Source: Halovulum dunhuangense (GTDB taxonomy: Bacteria > Pseudomonadota > Alphaproteobacteria > Rhodobacterales > Rhodobacteraceae). From it: a DNA stretch of 64,000 nt. The DNA lies in NCBI RefSeq assembly GCF_013093415.1, contig NZ_JABFBC010000001.1:1302001-1366000 (forward strand). Direction: 5' to 3'. Made by a program: the position numbers and the translations under genes. Shown in pieces: positions 10,054-22,761 of the stretch. Under the pieces are notes generated by a model. It was not told where the DNA came from and searched no databases. It worked only from the letters and a program-made list of their open reading frames with translations. Positions within the stretch are counted from its first letter, which is position 1. The number at the start of each line of letters is the position of its first letter.

Positions 10054-11753
10054 CGGCGCTGGCACATGCCCGTGACGCGAACCTCCCGGAGCGGCTGTCC
10101 GGACTTGGCTCGCGCCTCGAGCAGCCGCGCGCGACCATCGAGAAGGATTTTCTCGAAGTGGGAGAGCGGCTCATCGCCTGCGCGCAGCTCTTTTCCGAGA
10201 TGTCCTCTGCCAGCGCGGCCATCCCCGGCGCCCTGGAGGGCGAGGAGTTTCAGGACCTGACAGGGTGGCTTGGAGAGATTTCGAGGAATGCCGAAAATGT
10301 CGTCACCGCCAATCGTGGCACGACAACCTTTCTGCAAGAGATGCTGGGCCCGATCCGGGATGCCCGCATGGCGGCGTCCGCGCTGCCGCATTTCGTTCGT
10401 CTGATCCGCTCGGTTACGTCCGTGGCGATGATCGTCTCTGCCGGCTTGCGAACAAGCGATGGCGATCTGGTCGGCTTCACGGGCGAGATGAAGATCTCGG
10501 TCGAAAAGATCGGAACGGTCGTGGGCAGCTTCATTTCGATTCTGTCGCGAACGCACGACACCATGGAAGACGCGGTGGCCCTGAACGCGCCGCTGGCAGA
10601 GCGCAACACGTTCCTGTTGACGCATATCAGAACCGAACTGGCCACGGCCCTCGAAGCCATGGAAAAGCAACGAAGCTGGGGCGCGGGTCAGGCATCGTCG
10701 CATGCGGCCCGCTCGACGCGGATCGGCGCGGGCATCGGCAATGCCGTCAGCGCGCTGCAGGTCGGCGACAGCACCCGTCAGCGGATCGAACATGTCGAGC
10801 AGACGATCCGCATGATCTGCCAGTCCGGGGATCGGCAAGCAATCCTGGCGGGGGCGCTGTTGTCGGCCGATCAGCTTCACGACGCGGTCGGCACCTTCGA
10901 GGCAGAGGTCGCGACCCTGGCGGGGTCGCTGGACGATCTCCTGCAAGAGGCCGTCACCATGCTCGAGGATGTGTCGCGCGATACGCAGGCGATCCTCGCG
11001 GCCGGGGGCACCGCTTTCGCCACGCTGCGGAACGGCATCGCCCGGATCCGTCAGGCCTTCGAGGATTACGAGCGGGAAAGCGCGGCCCTTGCAGGAGTGC
11101 TCGCCGATCTCGTGGCCTGCGTCCAGCAGATGCTGGGACAGCTGGGCGACCTGGAGGGTATCGGAAAGGAGGTCGAGCTGCTCAGCATCAACGCTGCCAT
11201 CCAGAGCCGCATTCTCGGTGACGAGGGGCGCGCCTTCGGAAAGGTCGCCGAAGAGATGCGCAGCCTGACGAGCGGGCTGAAGCCCGTCGTCCAGCATGTG
11301 GCCAGCCGCATGAGCCGGGCGGGCGAATGTCTTCGCGACTTCCGGCAGGACGGCGCGGGATCGGGCACCCACAGGCGCGAGCCCCTGGACGCCGCCCTGC
11401 AGCGGCTCGAAGCGCTCGCGGCCCGCATCCAGGATCGCGCGTCCTCCGTCGTCGAAACCGGGCCGCGGGCGATCGCCCTTCTTGGGGAGGCCAAGGCGCG
11501 GCTTGCGGATGGCGCGGGCCATTCCGCGCCCTGGCGCGGCACAGCCGGGGAACTGGCTGCGATGGGGGCCACCCATGAAAGTGGCATCGACGTGGTGGAC
11601 CCGACCGGGGCGATCTTTTCGCGGATCTTCGAGCTATACACCATGCAGGTGGAACGCGATGTCCACTGCCGCCTGTTTCCGGCGCCCCCGGGATGGACGG
11701 CCCCGCCAGCGCCGGAGCCATCGGCGGCGTCGCTCGATGACATCTTCTTCTGA
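10050..11753 (+). CDS. Soluble receptor-like chemosensory protein with degenerate MCP hairpin
   Basis: A 567-residue, largely helical protein with no signal peptide or membrane helix. At about residues 372-415 the segment [20 protein letters not shown] and the following [15 protein letters not shown] read like a worn version of the receptor signalling tip (typically [28 protein letters not shown]). The rest is coiled-coil-like, with repeated short helices. The tail is Pro-rich and ends in SLDDIFF. I infer a cytoplasmic receptor-like partner that contacts CheA/CheW, possibly a receptor without a standard sensor or a scaffold. It is coupled by a four-base overlap to cheB and closes the operon. 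Family assignment beyond this is uncertain. Confidence 0.7.
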   Translation: MTALAHARDANLPERLSGLGSRLEQPRATIEKDFLEVGERLIACAQLFSEMSSASAAIPGALEGEEFQDLTGWLGEISRNAENVVTANRGTTTFLQEMLGPIRDARMAASALPHFVRLIRSVTSVAMIVSAGLRTSDGDLVGFTGEMKISVEKIGTVVGSFISILSRTHDTMEDAVALNAPLAERNTFLLTHIRTELATALEAMEKQRSWGAGQASSHAARSTRIGAGIGNAVSALQVGDSTRQRIEHVEQTIRMICQSGDRQAILAGALLSADQLHDAVGTFEAEVATLAGSLDDLLQEAVTMLEDVSRDTQAILAAGGTAFATLRNGIARIRQAFEDYERESAALAGVLADLVACVQQMLGQLGDLEGIGKEVELLSINAAIQSRILGDEGRAFGKVAEEMRSLTSGLKPVVQHVASRMSRAGECLRDFRQDGAGSGTHRREPLDAALQRLEALAARIQDRASSVVETGPRAIALLGEAKARLADGAGHSAPWRGTAGELAAMGATHESGIDVVDPTGAIFSRIFELYTMQVERDVHCRLFPAPPGWTAPPAPEPSAASLDDIFF

Positions 11754-12137
11754 CATCCGCCTGGTCACGCAGCGCGACCGGTTCACGCGGATCACCAGCG
11801 GCCGCCAGCTTCGGCCCTGCGCGGGCCGCCGGAAATGCCATCGAACGACCGGGAACCAGGGCAAACGGGGACACGACCCGGGCCGAAGAAGTGGGCTCCT
11901 GCACCCGGGGGCGCCATCATCGCCACCGCCCGTTCCTCGCGCGCGCGGCATCATTCCACGGCATCCGGTTCCGCCATCGTCGCGACTGGGACGGGGAAGC
12001 GTACACCTGATATCGCCCGACTTCCTTTCGGGCAGGATCCCGCGCCCCGGGCCCGTCCGCACCTGCCGACCCGGTGCCTGCCCGGAACTTCCGGCGATGC
12101 GCCTGTCACGTCTCGGACCGTCCGGTCCGGGTCCACC
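11754..12137. other. Gap between convergent chemosensory and ATPase operons
   Basis: About 384 bases between the stop of the last chemosensory gene (plus strand) and the stop of the ATPase gamma gene (minus strand). No protein-like frame, RNA gene or terminator with a T-run was recognised; both operons must terminate in or near here, perhaps by Rho. Confidence 0.5.
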
Positions 12138-13025
12138 TCAGGCCCCTCGATCCGATGCGCTTGCCGCCTCGAAACCCGACACGAGGTCGAGCAGTTCGCG
12201 CGTGATCGTCTCCTGCCGCCGCTGACGGAAAAGCTGTTGCAGGTCGTCGCGCCGTTCCTCGATGTTGCGCTCGGCGGCCTGCATCGCGGCCAGCCGCGAC
12301 GCGTGTTCGCTGGCCAGCGCCTCGGCCAGCGCGCGGTAGATCACCACGAACAGCCGCTGCTGCACCAGCCATGACATCAGCCGGTCGGGCTCCATGCGGA
12401 ACTGCGGCAGGGACCGGCCGGGCCAGTCGGCGTCCGTCAGCTTTCGCAGATAGCTGTCGGGCAGGGGCAGCAGGTGGTGCGCCCGTGGCTGGGCCGCGGC
12501 GCGGCCTTCCCTCCGGTTGTGCACCAGCCAGACCTGGCCGATGCCCTGTGCCCGCGTCCACCGGTCGATTTCCACGATCAGCTGCTGCACAAGCCGCGCC
12601 AGCCCCTCGACCGAGCCGGGCAGGTTCAGGGCAAAGGCCAGCGGCGTGCCGGCCGCCTCCAGGCGCGCCGCGACGCGCGCGCCGACGACGCCCAGTTCCA
12701 CAGGCCCGTCCACCATGCGAGAGCGGGCGAACCGCGCGATCCTGTCGTTGTAGCCCCCGCACAGCCCGCGATCCGATCCGACCACGATCAGCGCGGTCGT
12801 CCCGGCGGCCCGGTCGCTGCCCGGCGGCGGAAGGCCCGCGACCCGCCGCTGCCTCAGCACCGCCATCAGCCCCAGTTCCACCGTGCGGGCATAATTGGCC
12901 ATGGCTGCCTCGGCCTGCTCGTATTGCCGGATACTGACCGAGGACAGCGCCTTCATGGTGCGCACGATGGACTGGATGTCCGCCGTGGTCTCCAGCGCGT
13001 CCGACAGGCTTTCAAGCGTCTGCAT
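12138..13025 (-). CDS. atpG: N-type ATPase gamma subunit
   Basis: A 295-residue homologue of the F1 gamma subunit, the central rotor shaft. The conserved N-terminal helix reads [20 protein letters not shown], and the C-terminal helix includes [25 protein letters not shown], which resembles the conserved 'N...R...ITqEi.EIv.Ga' end of gamma. The start at 13025 lies inside the end of the alpha gene (overlap 14 bases); a second ATG at 13031 is an alternative. It is the last gene of the nine-gene operon, the usual place of atpG in N-ATPase operons. It is more divergent than housekeeping gamma subunits, as expected for this subfamily. Confidence 0.9.
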   Translation of the reverse strand: MQTLESLSDALETTADIQSIVRTMKALSSVSIRQYEQAEAAMANYARTVELGLMAVLRQRRVAGLPPPGSDRAAGTTALIVVGSDRGLCGGYNDRIARFARSRMVDGPVELGVVGARVAARLEAAGTPLAFALNLPGSVEGLARLVQQLIVEIDRWTRAQGIGQVWLVHNRREGRAAAQPRAHHLLPLPDSYLRKLTDADWPGRSLPQFRMEPDRLMSWLVQQRLFVVIYRALAEALASEHASRLAAMQAAERNIEERRDDLQQLFRQRRQETITRELLDLVSGFEAASASDRGA

Positions 13026-14559
13026 CGCCATTCTCCGCCTGCATGCCCGAGAGCGCATCGCGCATGACGCGGATCAGCGTGGCGCGGTCCGTGTCCTTCA
13101 GTTTCTCGCCCGCGGCGATCCGGTCGCAGATGTCGCTTGCCGTCCGGCGCATGGCCGCGCGGACGGTCCTTTCCGCCGCGGCCACGTCGTCCGGCGCGAT
13201 CTCGTCGTAAAGGCCCTCGGTTGCCGCCAGCAGTGCCGCGATCTGCTCTGGCGCATCGATGTGGTCGTGCTCGCGCTGCTTCAGCACCTCGCGCACGCGA
13301 AGGCCGCGCGCAAGCTTGCGCCGTGTTTCCGCGTCGAGCTGGGTGCCGAAGCGGGCGAAGGTCTCGAGTTCCTCGAACTGGGCGTACATCAGCCGCAGGC
13401 TGCCTGCGACGGCGCGAAAGGCGGGAAGCTGTACCTTGCCCCCCACACGGCTGACCGATGTGCCGATATCGATGGCGGGCAGGTGCCCCTTCTCGAAGAG
13501 CGAGGGCGACAGATAGATCTGCCCGTCGGTGATCGAGATCAGGTTTGTCGGAATATAGGCCGAGATGTTCTGCGCCTGCGTCTCGACCACCGGCAGGGCG
13601 GTGAGCGAGCCGCCACCCTGTTCCTCGCGCAGTTGCGTCGCACGTTCCAGCAGGCGGGAATGGATGTAGAAGATGTCGCCCGGATAGGCCTCGCGGCCTG
13701 GCGGTCGGCGCAGGAGAAGGGACAGTTCGCGGTAGGCGCGGGCGTGGCGCGTCAGGTCGTCGTAGACGATCAGCACGTCGCGCCCCCGGGCCATGAAATG
13801 CTCGGCCATCGAGGTGGCGGCATAGGGCGCCACGAATTGCAGCCCCGGAGCATCCTCGCCGCTGGCCACGACGACGATGGTGCGTTCCATCGCGCCGCCC
13901 TTCCGCAGGCTCTGGATCACGCGCGCCACGGCCGAAGCACGCTGGCCGATGGCGCAATAGATCGACAGGACGCCCGTATCGCGCTGGTTCAGGATCGCGT
14001 CGACCGCGATGGCGGTCTTGCCGGTCTGCCGGTCGCCCAGGATCAGCTCTCGCTGGCCGCGCCCGATGGGAATGGCGGCATCGACCGCCTTGATCCCCGT
14101 CTGCAAGGGGACCTGGGCGGGGCCCCGGTGCATGATGGGCGGGGCCGGCCGCTCGATGGGCAGGCGTTCCGCCGCGTCGATGGCGCCGCCGTCGTCCAGC
14201 GGCCGGCCAAGGCCGTCCACCACCCGGCCGACCAGGCCCTGACCGACGGGCACGTCCACCACCCGACCGGTCCGACGAACCGGGTCGCCGGGGCGCAGAT
14301 CGTCGGTCGCCCCCAGCACGATCACGCCGGCACGATCGGTTCCGAGGTTGGACGCGATGCCCATGACACCGCCCGCGAAGGTCAGCAACTCGTCGGCGCG
14401 CAGGTCGGTGAAGCCCTCGACCTCGGCCACGCCGTTGCCGACCGACAGGATATGTGCGATCTCCGCCATCTCGAGCGCCGGCGCGACCTGCGCCAGCGCA
14501 TCCTCGAGCGGCGCGAAGATGCCGTCCTCCAGGTCGTCGAAACCGTCTTGCCGCGCCAT
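13012..14559 (-). CDS. atpA: N-type ATPase alpha subunit
   Basis: A 515-residue non-catalytic nucleotide-binding subunit. The Walker A motif GDRQTGKTA and the alpha-type sequences [36 protein letters not shown] and [21 protein letters not shown] are present. The start at 14559 forms an ATGA overlap with the b-subunit stop. It also carries [20 protein letters not shown], the usual N-terminal barrel sequence. With the beta subunit it makes the hexamer that hydrolyses or makes ATP. Its place after atpF with no atpH (delta) between them is a defining feature of N-type operons; the long b subunit is thought to take over the delta role. Confidence 0.95.
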   Translation of the reverse strand: MARQDGFDDLEDGIFAPLEDALAQVAPALEMAEIAHILSVGNGVAEVEGFTDLRADELLTFAGGVMGIASNLGTDRAGVIVLGATDDLRPGDPVRRTGRVVDVPVGQGLVGRVVDGLGRPLDDGGAIDAAERLPIERPAPPIMHRGPAQVPLQTGIKAVDAAIPIGRGQRELILGDRQTGKTAIAVDAILNQRDTGVLSIYCAIGQRASAVARVIQSLRKGGAMERTIVVVASGEDAPGLQFVAPYAATSMAEHFMARGRDVLIVYDDLTRHARAYRELSLLLRRPPGREAYPGDIFYIHSRLLERATQLREEQGGGSLTALPVVETQAQNISAYIPTNLISITDGQIYLSPSLFEKGHLPAIDIGTSVSRVGGKVQLPAFRAVAGSLRLMYAQFEELETFARFGTQLDAETRRKLARGLRVREVLKQREHDHIDAPEQIAALLAATEGLYDEIAPDDVAAAERTVRAAMRRTASDICDRIAAGEKLKDTDRATLIRVMRDALSGMQAENGDADA

Positions 14560-15362
14560 CAACCGCTTTCCGCGCTTTCCGGCCGGCGCACCGTGCGGTG
14601 AATGCCGCCGCCTTCGATGACCTCGTCGAGCGTCGTCTCGAGCCGGCCCAGAAAGCGCGCGGCGGACCATTCCACGGTCTGCTCGCCAACGCTCAGGCGC
14701 AGGCCGAGCAGCAGGCCGTCGTCTTCGCCGTAGTCCACCCCCATGTCCGGGGCGATATGCGCGTGGATCGCGCGCGTGATCTGGCTGCGCGCGGCCGGTC
14801 TGAGCGGAACGCTGCTCTCCACCCGGACGGGGCCGTCCGCCCGCGCGGCCGCGGCCTTCAGCCTGCCGCGCGCCTCGGCGTCCAGGTTGGCCAGCCGGTC
14901 CACGAAGGTGTCCGCCACCTGGCCGGCCAGGTCGCTGCCCGCGTAGTCCCGCAGGACGCGGGCGACGATATCGACCACCTGGTGTCCGGCGCGCTGCCGC
15001 AGCCTGGCGGCGAAATCGTCCCGCGCATCCTTCAGATGCGCCTCCCAGGTCCTGCGCCGGGCCTCCATCTCCTTGCGCAGATCTTCCTCCAGCTCCCGGC
15101 GCAGGTCGCTCGCACTCTGGCGGGCCTCGCGCAGCGCCTCCTCGCGGCGGGCTTCCAGGTCCTGCCGTTGCGCGCGCAGCTTCTCGGTCTCGGCCTCGAC
15201 CTCCGCGCGGGCGGCCCTTGCCTCGGAAAGCCGCGTCTCGATGCGGTGCTCGCGCCGGGCCATGGCGTCGGTGATCGGCCGGTAGAGCAGTCGTTGCAGC
15301 AGCCAGACCAGCACGAGGAAGTTGACGATCTGCGCGACGACGGTCAGCCAGTCGATCTGCAT
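14559..15362 (-). CDS. atpF: N-type ATPase b subunit, extended form
   Basis: A 267-residue peripheral-stalk subunit. It has one N-terminal membrane helix ([20 protein letters not shown]), then a long charged coiled coil (for example [20 protein letters not shown]). Ordinary bacterial b subunits are about 160-180 residues, so this is longer by about 90. The C-terminal portion (about 160-267) contains a delta-like globular part with [20 protein letters not shown] near the end, which fits the absence of a separate delta gene. It starts five bases after the c-subunit stop and overlaps atpA by four bases. Confidence 0.9.
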   Translation of the reverse strand: MQIDWLTVVAQIVNFLVLVWLLQRLLYRPITDAMARREHRIETRLSEARAARAEVEAETEKLRAQRQDLEARREEALREARQSASDLRRELEEDLRKEMEARRRTWEAHLKDARDDFAARLRQRAGHQVVDIVARVLRDYAGSDLAGQVADTFVDRLANLDAEARGRLKAAAARADGPVRVESSVPLRPAARSQITRAIHAHIAPDMGVDYGEDDGLLLGLRLSVGEQTVEWSAARFLGRLETTLDEVIEGGGIHRTVRRPESAESG

Positions 15363-15366
15363 GGCA

Positions 15367-15657
15367 TCAGCCCCCGACGCCCTGCGATGCGGCCTCGATC
15401 GCACGATTTGCGAAGGGGTTCGCGAAGATCAGGATCATCGCCACCACGAAGCAGTAGATTGCCGTGGACTCGATCATGGCCAGGCTGACGAACAGCGTGC
15501 GGGTGATCGTGTTCGCGGCATCGGGCTGCTGCGCGATGGCCTGCAGCGCCTGGGCGGCGGCGCGCCCCTCGGCCAGCGCCGGGCCGATCGAACCGATGGC
15601 GATGGTCAGCCCGGCGGTAAGGATCGACACCACTGCAATCAGGGTTGCGGCATCCAT
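15367..15657 (-). CDS. atpE: N-type ATPase c subunit (rotor ring)
   Basis: A 96-residue double-hairpin membrane protein that forms the ion-carrying ring. Helix 1 holds SIGPALAEGRAAAQAL and helix 2 holds AMIESTAIYCFVVAMILI. There are two membrane carboxylates: E63, the universal ion-binding residue, in the context E63-S64-T65-x-x-Y68, and E30 at the place of Gln32 of sodium-type rings. The EST..Y pattern is shared with sodium-binding rings, and the double glutamate is a mark of N-ATPases. Sequence comparison has suggested Na+ transport for this group, whereas the Burkholderia pseudomallei ring was reported as proton specific, so the ion here is open. It begins two bases after the a-subunit stop. 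Confidence 0.95.
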   Translation of the reverse strand: MDAATLIAVVSILTAGLTIAIGSIGPALAEGRAAAQALQAIAQQPDAANTITRTLFVSLAMIESTAIYCFVVAMILIFANPFANRAIEAASQGVGG

Positions 15658-15659
15658 GC

Positions 15660-16364
15660 TCAGTCTCCCGTGTCTTGGATGGATGGATCGTCGCTCGCCT
15701 GGCGGCTGCGGCTGGCCGAGCCGATGTAGACCATGGCGAGAATGGCGAAGATGTAGGCCTGGATCAGCCCGGTCAGCAGGCCCAGCACCTGCATGACGAC
15801 CGGAAAGAAGAACGGCGCGACGCTGATCAGGATGCCCACGATCACCGTCCCGCTCATCACGTTGCCGTACAGGCGCACCGCCAGCGCGATGGTGCGCGAT
15901 ATCTCGCCCACCAGGGCGAAGGGTAGCATCAGCGGGGTCGGCTGGATGTAGCTGCGCAGATAGCCACGCAGGCCGCGCTTGCCGATCGAGAACAGCGGCA
16001 CCGCGATCAGGACGCAGATTGCCAGCGCCGCCGTGGTCGAAAGCGACCCCGTGGGCGGCTGGTAGCCGGGTATCACCGCCAGGATGTTGGCCGTGGCGAT
16101 GAACAGGAACAGGGTGCCGATGAAGGGCAGGTAGCGACCGGGGTCGTCCGCGCCGACCTCGGCGATCTGGTCGCGGATGGTGGTGACGATGACCTCCAGC
16201 GCGACCTGCCAGCGCGAGACGGTTTCCTCCGTGCTGAGCCGCGACGTGATCGCCCAGGACCCGAGCGCGAGAAGCGCCATCACCCCCCAGGTGAAGACGA
16301 TCGTGGCGTTGAGCTGAACGCCCCGCCATTCGTGAAGAACCCAGGCGTCGGGGCTTATTTCCAT
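15660..16364 (-). CDS. atpB: N-type ATPase a subunit (stator ion channel)
   Basis: A 234-residue multi-helix membrane protein. The essential stator arginine is in helix segment ISRTIALAVRLYGNVMSG, and the conserved block PFIGTLFLFIATANILAVIP is near residues 80-100. The C-terminus has the typical LGLLTGLIQAYIFAILAMVY. It guides the transported ion between the half channels and the c ring. The ATG at 16364 lies ten bases inside the end of atpR, so the two are translationally coupled. It is shorter than many housekeeping a subunits (about 250-270 residues). Confidence 0.94.
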   Translation of the reverse strand: MEISPDAWVLHEWRGVQLNATIVFTWGVMALLALGSWAITSRLSTEETVSRWQVALEVIVTTIRDQIAEVGADDPGRYLPFIGTLFLFIATANILAVIPGYQPPTGSLSTTAALAICVLIAVPLFSIGKRGLRGYLRSYIQPTPLMLPFALVGEISRTIALAVRLYGNVMSGTVIVGILISVAPFFFPVVMQVLGLLTGLIQAYIFAILAMVYIGSASRSRQASDDPSIQDTGD

Positions 16365-16657
16365 GTCGTGTCCCCCGGCGTGGTGCGCCCGATCCACCTT
16401 GTCGCCGCAAAGCGCACCGCGATGAAGCCCGCCACCGCTGCCGCCAGCCCCCCGGCCGCCATCCCCAGGGCCGCCGCCGCCGCCAGCGCGCCGAGCATCA
16501 GCGCGATCCGCGCAAGCCCGAGGGCGACGAAGACACGGGCGCCGCCGCGGTCCTGCGGCAGCGATCGCACCGCCACCCAGAGCAACCCGAGATAGACCGC
16601 ACCGAGCGCGGCGCCGCCCAGCGCGCTGAGGGGCAGGGCAAGGAACGACAGCGTCAT
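16355..16657 (-). CDS. atpR: N-type ATPase accessory subunit AtpR
   Basis: A 100-residue hydrophobic protein with about three membrane helices (start LSFLALPLSALGGAALGAVY; then VALGLARIALMLGALAAAAA; then GGLAAAVAGFIAVRF) and a conserved-looking basic Arg in the second helix. Position between atpQ and atpB, size and hydrophobic pattern fit AtpR, a subunit found only in N-ATPases and thought to help c-ring assembly or ion access. The assignment leans on operon position because the protein is small and variable. Confidence 0.85.
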   Translation of the reverse strand: MTLSFLALPLSALGGAALGAVYLGLLWVAVRSLPQDRGGARVFVALGLARIALMLGALAAAAALGMAAGGLAAAVAGFIAVRFAATRWIGRTTPGDTTWK

Positions 16658-16687
16658 CCTGCACCCCCCGGGCCTTGCGCCTGCCGG

Positions 16688-16971
16688 TCAGTCATCGCGC
16701 CCCTCCCGCCGGACCCAGGTCCAGGCGTTGAATGCGCCCAGCACCGCGCCCGCAAGCAGCAGGGTCAGCGTCCATGACACCTCGCCGGGCCAGCGCCGGT
16801 CGATCCATACCCCCAGCGCGACGCCCGCGACGATGGGCACCGCGACGGACCAGCCCACCAGCCCGAACATGCCCAGCCCGTACCAGGCGCTTTCCCGGCG
16901 GCGCTTGCGGGCCTGTTCCATCCGCTGCGCCTTGCGCGCGATGGTGTCCGTCTCGCTGTCGCGGCCGGTGT

Positions 16972-16975
<4 letters not shown>
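16688..16975 (-). CDS. atpQ: N-type ATPase accessory subunit AtpQ (AtpZ/AtpI-like)
   Basis: A 95-residue protein with a charged N-terminus (about 30 residues, rich in Arg/Lys/Glu) and two membrane helices (LGMFGLVGWSVAVPIVAGVA and SWTLTLLLAGAVLGAFNAW). It belongs to the AtpZ/AtpI-like family of ATPase assembly proteins and sits where atpQ is found in N-ATPase operons. The motif GWIDRR-like GVWIDRRWPG after the first helix is typical of the family. The start overlaps the epsilon stop by three bases. It probably aids magnesium uptake or ring assembly, as proposed for the AtpI/AtpZ group. Confidence 0.87.
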
Positions 16976-19766
<2,791 letters not shown>

Positions 19767-19850
19767 CGAGGCGCCTGTTTCGGGTCCGCGCCGCAAACCC
19801 GGCGCCGTCTGTTTCCCTTAGCGCACCATTCGAACCGATGCCAGCAGGGA

Positions 19851-19876
19851 GGCGCCGCCCCGTTTCGGGCGGCGCC
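19851..19876 (-). terminator. GC-rich hairpin after the ABC permease gene
   Basis: A perfect ten-base inverted repeat (GGCGCCGCCC and GGGCGGCGCC) around a six-base loop CGTTTC lies eight bases after the permease stop on the minus strand, before the GntR gene. There is no T-run, so it may act as a transcript-end stabiliser or pause site and not as a full intrinsic terminator. Confidence 0.5.
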
Positions 19877-19883
19877 GGGGGTG

Positions 19884-20753
19884 TCAGTGATCGCCCATAA
19901 CGCTGGATTTCTGCCAGAACACGAAGCGTCGCTGCGCCCAGACCACGGTCATGAAGATCGCAAGCCCGATCAGGCTGAGATAGATGATCAGCGCGAAGAC
20001 GCGGGCGGTGTCCAGGTTGGTCGACGCCACGCGGATCAACTCGCCGAAGCCCTTGCCGCCGCCCAGGAACTCGCCGGTGATGGCGCCGGCCATGACGCCC
20101 ACCGACCCGATCTTCAGCCCGGTGAAGAAATGCGGCATGCCCGTGGGCAGCTTCATCTTCACCAGCGTCTGCCAGCGCGTCGCCCCCATCGTCTTGAACA
20201 GCATCCGCGCATTCTCGTCGGCGGCGTGCAGCCCCGCGGCGGTGCCCACGATGATCGGAAAGGTCGCGATGAAGGTCGCCAGCGCCACCTTGGATTCGAT
20301 GCCGAAGCCCAGCCACGCGATGAAGAGCGGCGCGAAGGCCACCTTGGGCATGGTGTCGATCGCCACCAGGTAGGGCATCACCGCCCGCTCGCCGAAGGTG
20401 GTCTCGCCGACCAGAACCCCCAGCGAGAAGCCCAGCGCGGTCGCCAGGATGAAGGCGTAGAACACCTCCTTCAGCGTCATCCAGAGCGGCCCCAGCATGT
20501 AGCCGCCGGTCAGCAGGTTGTTGCCCACGAACAGGATTTCCTCGGCCGTATCCATCGGCGAGGGCAGGATGATGGGCGAGACGAGACCGCTGATATGGGT
20601 CGCGTACCAGATGCCCACGAACACGATGAAGATGGTGGCCATGGATACCGCCCGCGGCAGGCGGTCGAACCAGGAGACATGCTCCACCCAGACGGTATCG
20701 GGATGATCCTCGCGCTCGTGCCCGAGGGGCGGGTTTGTGGCGGACGCGGTCAC
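19884..20753 (-). CDS. ABC transporter permease, SsuC/TauC/NMT1 type
   Basis: A 289-residue inner-membrane permease with about six helices. The conserved EAA loop appears as TMGATRWQTLVKMKLPTGMP, followed by GITGEFLGG-like AGAITGEFLGGGKGFGELI, typical of the nitrate/sulfonate/thiamine-precursor permease family. The GTG start at 20753 overlaps the ATPase stop (GTGA). It works with the ATPase at 20750 and the binding protein at 21556. The substrate is unknown; the neighbouring FAA-hydrolase gene hints at an aromatic, keto-acid or related carbon compound. Confidence 0.9.
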   Translation of the reverse strand: MTASATNPPLGHEREDHPDTVWVEHVSWFDRLPRAVSMATIFIVFVGIWYATHISGLVSPIILPSPMDTAEEILFVGNNLLTGGYMLGPLWMTLKEVFYAFILATALGFSLGVLVGETTFGERAVMPYLVAIDTMPKVAFAPLFIAWLGFGIESKVALATFIATFPIIVGTAAGLHAADENARMLFKTMGATRWQTLVKMKLPTGMPHFFTGLKIGSVGVMAGAITGEFLGGGKGFGELIRVASTNLDTARVFALIIYLSLIGLAIFMTVVWAQRRFVFWQKSSVMGDH

Positions 20754-21574
20754 AGGAAGGCTCCTTCGTCGAGTTGCTTTCGGATCCGGTCGACCAGCGC
20801 GCCGAATTTCGGCGTCGTGATCATGTCGAGCGTGCGCGGACGTGGCAGGTCGATCTCGACGATCTCGGCGATGCGGCCGGGGCGCGGCGACATGCAATAG
20901 ACGACGTCCGACAGGATCACGGCTTCCGGGATCGAGTGGGTGACCAGAAAGGCCGTGGCGTTGCGCTCCATGCAGATGCGCTGCAACTCCATGTTCATGA
21001 AGTCGCGGGTCAACTCGTCCAGCGCGCTGAACGGCTCGTCGAGCAGCAGCACCGACGGCTCGCTGACCAGCATCCGGCAGATCGCTGCGCGCTGCGCCAT
21101 GCCGCCCGACAGCTCGTTCGGATAGACGCTCTCGAAGCCCTTGAGCCCGGCCATGTCCAGCAGCGCGCGCGCCTTGTCATGCGCGGCCGCGGCGGCCTTC
21201 TTGCCGTCGCGGATCTCGATCGGCAGGACGATGTTCTCGATCACCGTGCGCCACGGGAACAGCGTGGCCTGCTGGAACATCATCCCGATGTCCTCGCGGG
21301 GGCCGGTGACGGGCCGGCCCTCCAGCATGACGCTGCCGGCAGATGGCGGCACCAGCCCCGCCATGATCTTCAGCAACGTCGATTTTCCGCACCCGCTCGA
21401 CCCGATCACCGAGGAGAAGCTGCCTTCCCGCAGGGTCATGCTGACAGTGTCGAGCGCGTGCACCCCACGCCGCGCATAATGCTTGGAGACATTGCGCAGC
21501 GTGTAGACCGGCCGCGCCTCCTGCGCGGCCGGGACGGTTGAGGCGAGGGGCTGGTTCAAGGCAGGGTGTTCCAC
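20750..21574 (-). CDS. ABC transporter ATPase, SsuB/TauB/NrtD type
   Basis: A 274-residue ATP-binding subunit. Walker A is [11 protein letters not shown], the Q loop is FQQATLFPWRTV, the signature is ELSGGMAQR, Walker B is VLLLDEPFSALDEL and the switch histidine is in LVTHSIPEAVIL. Together these place it with importers for nitrate, sulfonates and related small molecules. The ATG at 21574 overlaps the binding-protein gene by 19 bases, so the first residues may be poorly conserved. Its stop overlaps the permease start by four bases. Confidence 0.93.
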   Translation of the reverse strand: MEHPALNQPLASTVPAAQEARPVYTLRNVSKHYARRGVHALDTVSMTLREGSFSSVIGSSGCGKSTLLKIMAGLVPPSAGSVMLEGRPVTGPREDIGMMFQQATLFPWRTVIENIVLPIEIRDGKKAAAAAHDKARALLDMAGLKGFESVYPNELSGGMAQRAAICRMLVSEPSVLLLDEPFSALDELTRDFMNMELQRICMERNATAFLVTHSIPEAVILSDVVYCMSPRPGRIAEIVEIDLPRPRTLDMITTPKFGALVDRIRKQLDEGAFL

Positions 21575-22584
21575 TTCTCGACGAATTCGTTGGTATAGAC
21601 CACCGAAAGATCGGGCAGCGGCGCTTCCAGCTCGCCCGAGGCCACCATGTTGTCATGCCAGGCCTGCCAGTGCTCGGGGTCCTGGTAGCCCCAGCCCTTC
21701 GACATGTCGTGCGGCACGCCCTTTTCCAGAACCGCTTCCAGCAGCGCGTTGGCGAATTCGCGGTCCTCGCCTTCCTGCGGGTTGCCGGCCGCCAGGTGGT
21801 CGAGCACCCGCTCGCGGTTGGCCGGGTCGCGGGTGAACAGCGTCGCCCGCACCATCGCGCGGCCGAAGCCCTCGATGATCTCGGGGTTGGCCTCGATGTA
21901 TTCGGCGGTGGCGGCATAGCCGTTGCCGAACAGGGTCTGGAATTCCTCGGGCGTGATGTCGCGCATCGGCCAGCCGCGATAGGTCAGGATCGCCTTGTCC
22001 GCAAGCGACCCGACATAGGCCGATATCTCTTCGCGGATGAAGCCGGCGGTCGCGGTGCCGCCATCGCCCACCGGGATGAACTCGTAGTCGGCCGGTTCGC
22101 TCATGCCGAAGGAGTTGAGGATCGCGCGGGCAAAGCCCACCTCGGCCCCGTCCGCGGTGCCGACGCCGATGCTGGTGCCCTTCAGGTCGTCGGGGCTGTC
22201 GAATTCCGCCGCCTCGGGCACCAGGATGCCGAACGAACTGCGCGGCAGCGAGTTGTAGAGGAACTTGACCGCCACGCCACGGGCGTTGGCCTGGATCACC
22301 GGGGCCGGGCCCGGGCGGCCGATCTGCGCCTGGCCCGAGGCCAGCGCCTGCAGGATCGCGGACGAGCCGTTCACCGCCTGCGGGTCCACCTCGATCCCCT
22401 CCTCGGCGAAATAGCCCTCGCCGATGCCCACGAAGATCGGGAACGAGTTGATGGCCGACGGGCTGGGCGACACATAGGTCACCCGCGTCATCTCCTGCGC
22501 GGCCAGCGGCGACGCGAGCATCGGCACCACCGCCAGCGCCAGCGCCATCGCGCCGCGGCGCGTGAAGTTGCTCATGGAATTCAT
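21556..22584 (-). CDS. ABC transporter substrate-binding protein, NMT1/SsuA-like
   Basis: A 342-residue periplasmic protein. The N-terminus (TRRGAMALALAVVPMLASPL, then AAQ) is a Tat-like or Sec signal with an RR pair. The mature protein has the NMT1/THI5-like pattern: FPIFVGIGEGYFAEEGIEV near its start, then LASGQAQIGRPGPAPVIQAN and LKGTSIGVGTADGAEVGFAR. The ATG at 22584 is preceded by GGGAGGAAA, the same leader as the upstream FAA-hydrolase gene. The ligand cannot be read from sequence. Confidence 0.9.
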   Translation of the reverse strand: MNSMSNFTRRGAMALALAVVPMLASPLAAQEMTRVTYVSPSPSAINSFPIFVGIGEGYFAEEGIEVDPQAVNGSSAILQALASGQAQIGRPGPAPVIQANARGVAVKFLYNSLPRSSFGILVPEAAEFDSPDDLKGTSIGVGTADGAEVGFARAILNSFGMSEPADYEFIPVGDGGTATAGFIREEISAYVGSLADKAILTYRGWPMRDITPEEFQTLFGNGYAATAEYIEANPEIIEGFGRAMVRATLFTRDPANRERVLDHLAAGNPQEGEDREFANALLEAVLEKGVPHDMSKGWGYQDPEHWQAWHDNMVASGELEAPLPDLSVVYTNEFVEKWNTLP

Positions 22585-22761
22585 GTTGGTCTTTCCTCCC
22601 TGGTTCGTGCCGGTCCGCTTTGCCGTGGCCGGCATTGTTGCGCCCGTCGGGCGATACGGCGCCACGCGGGTCGGCGTGGCGGCGTCCGGGCACGCGGCCG
22701 CGGTCTGCGCGGTGGCGCGTGCCTTTCCGGTCAGCCGCGGCCCGGCCGCGGCGAAGCTGGT

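Noticed and set aside
16657-16695. A 13-codon frame between atpQ and atpR
   Set aside because: Too short, no family, and explained as leader sequence of atpR.
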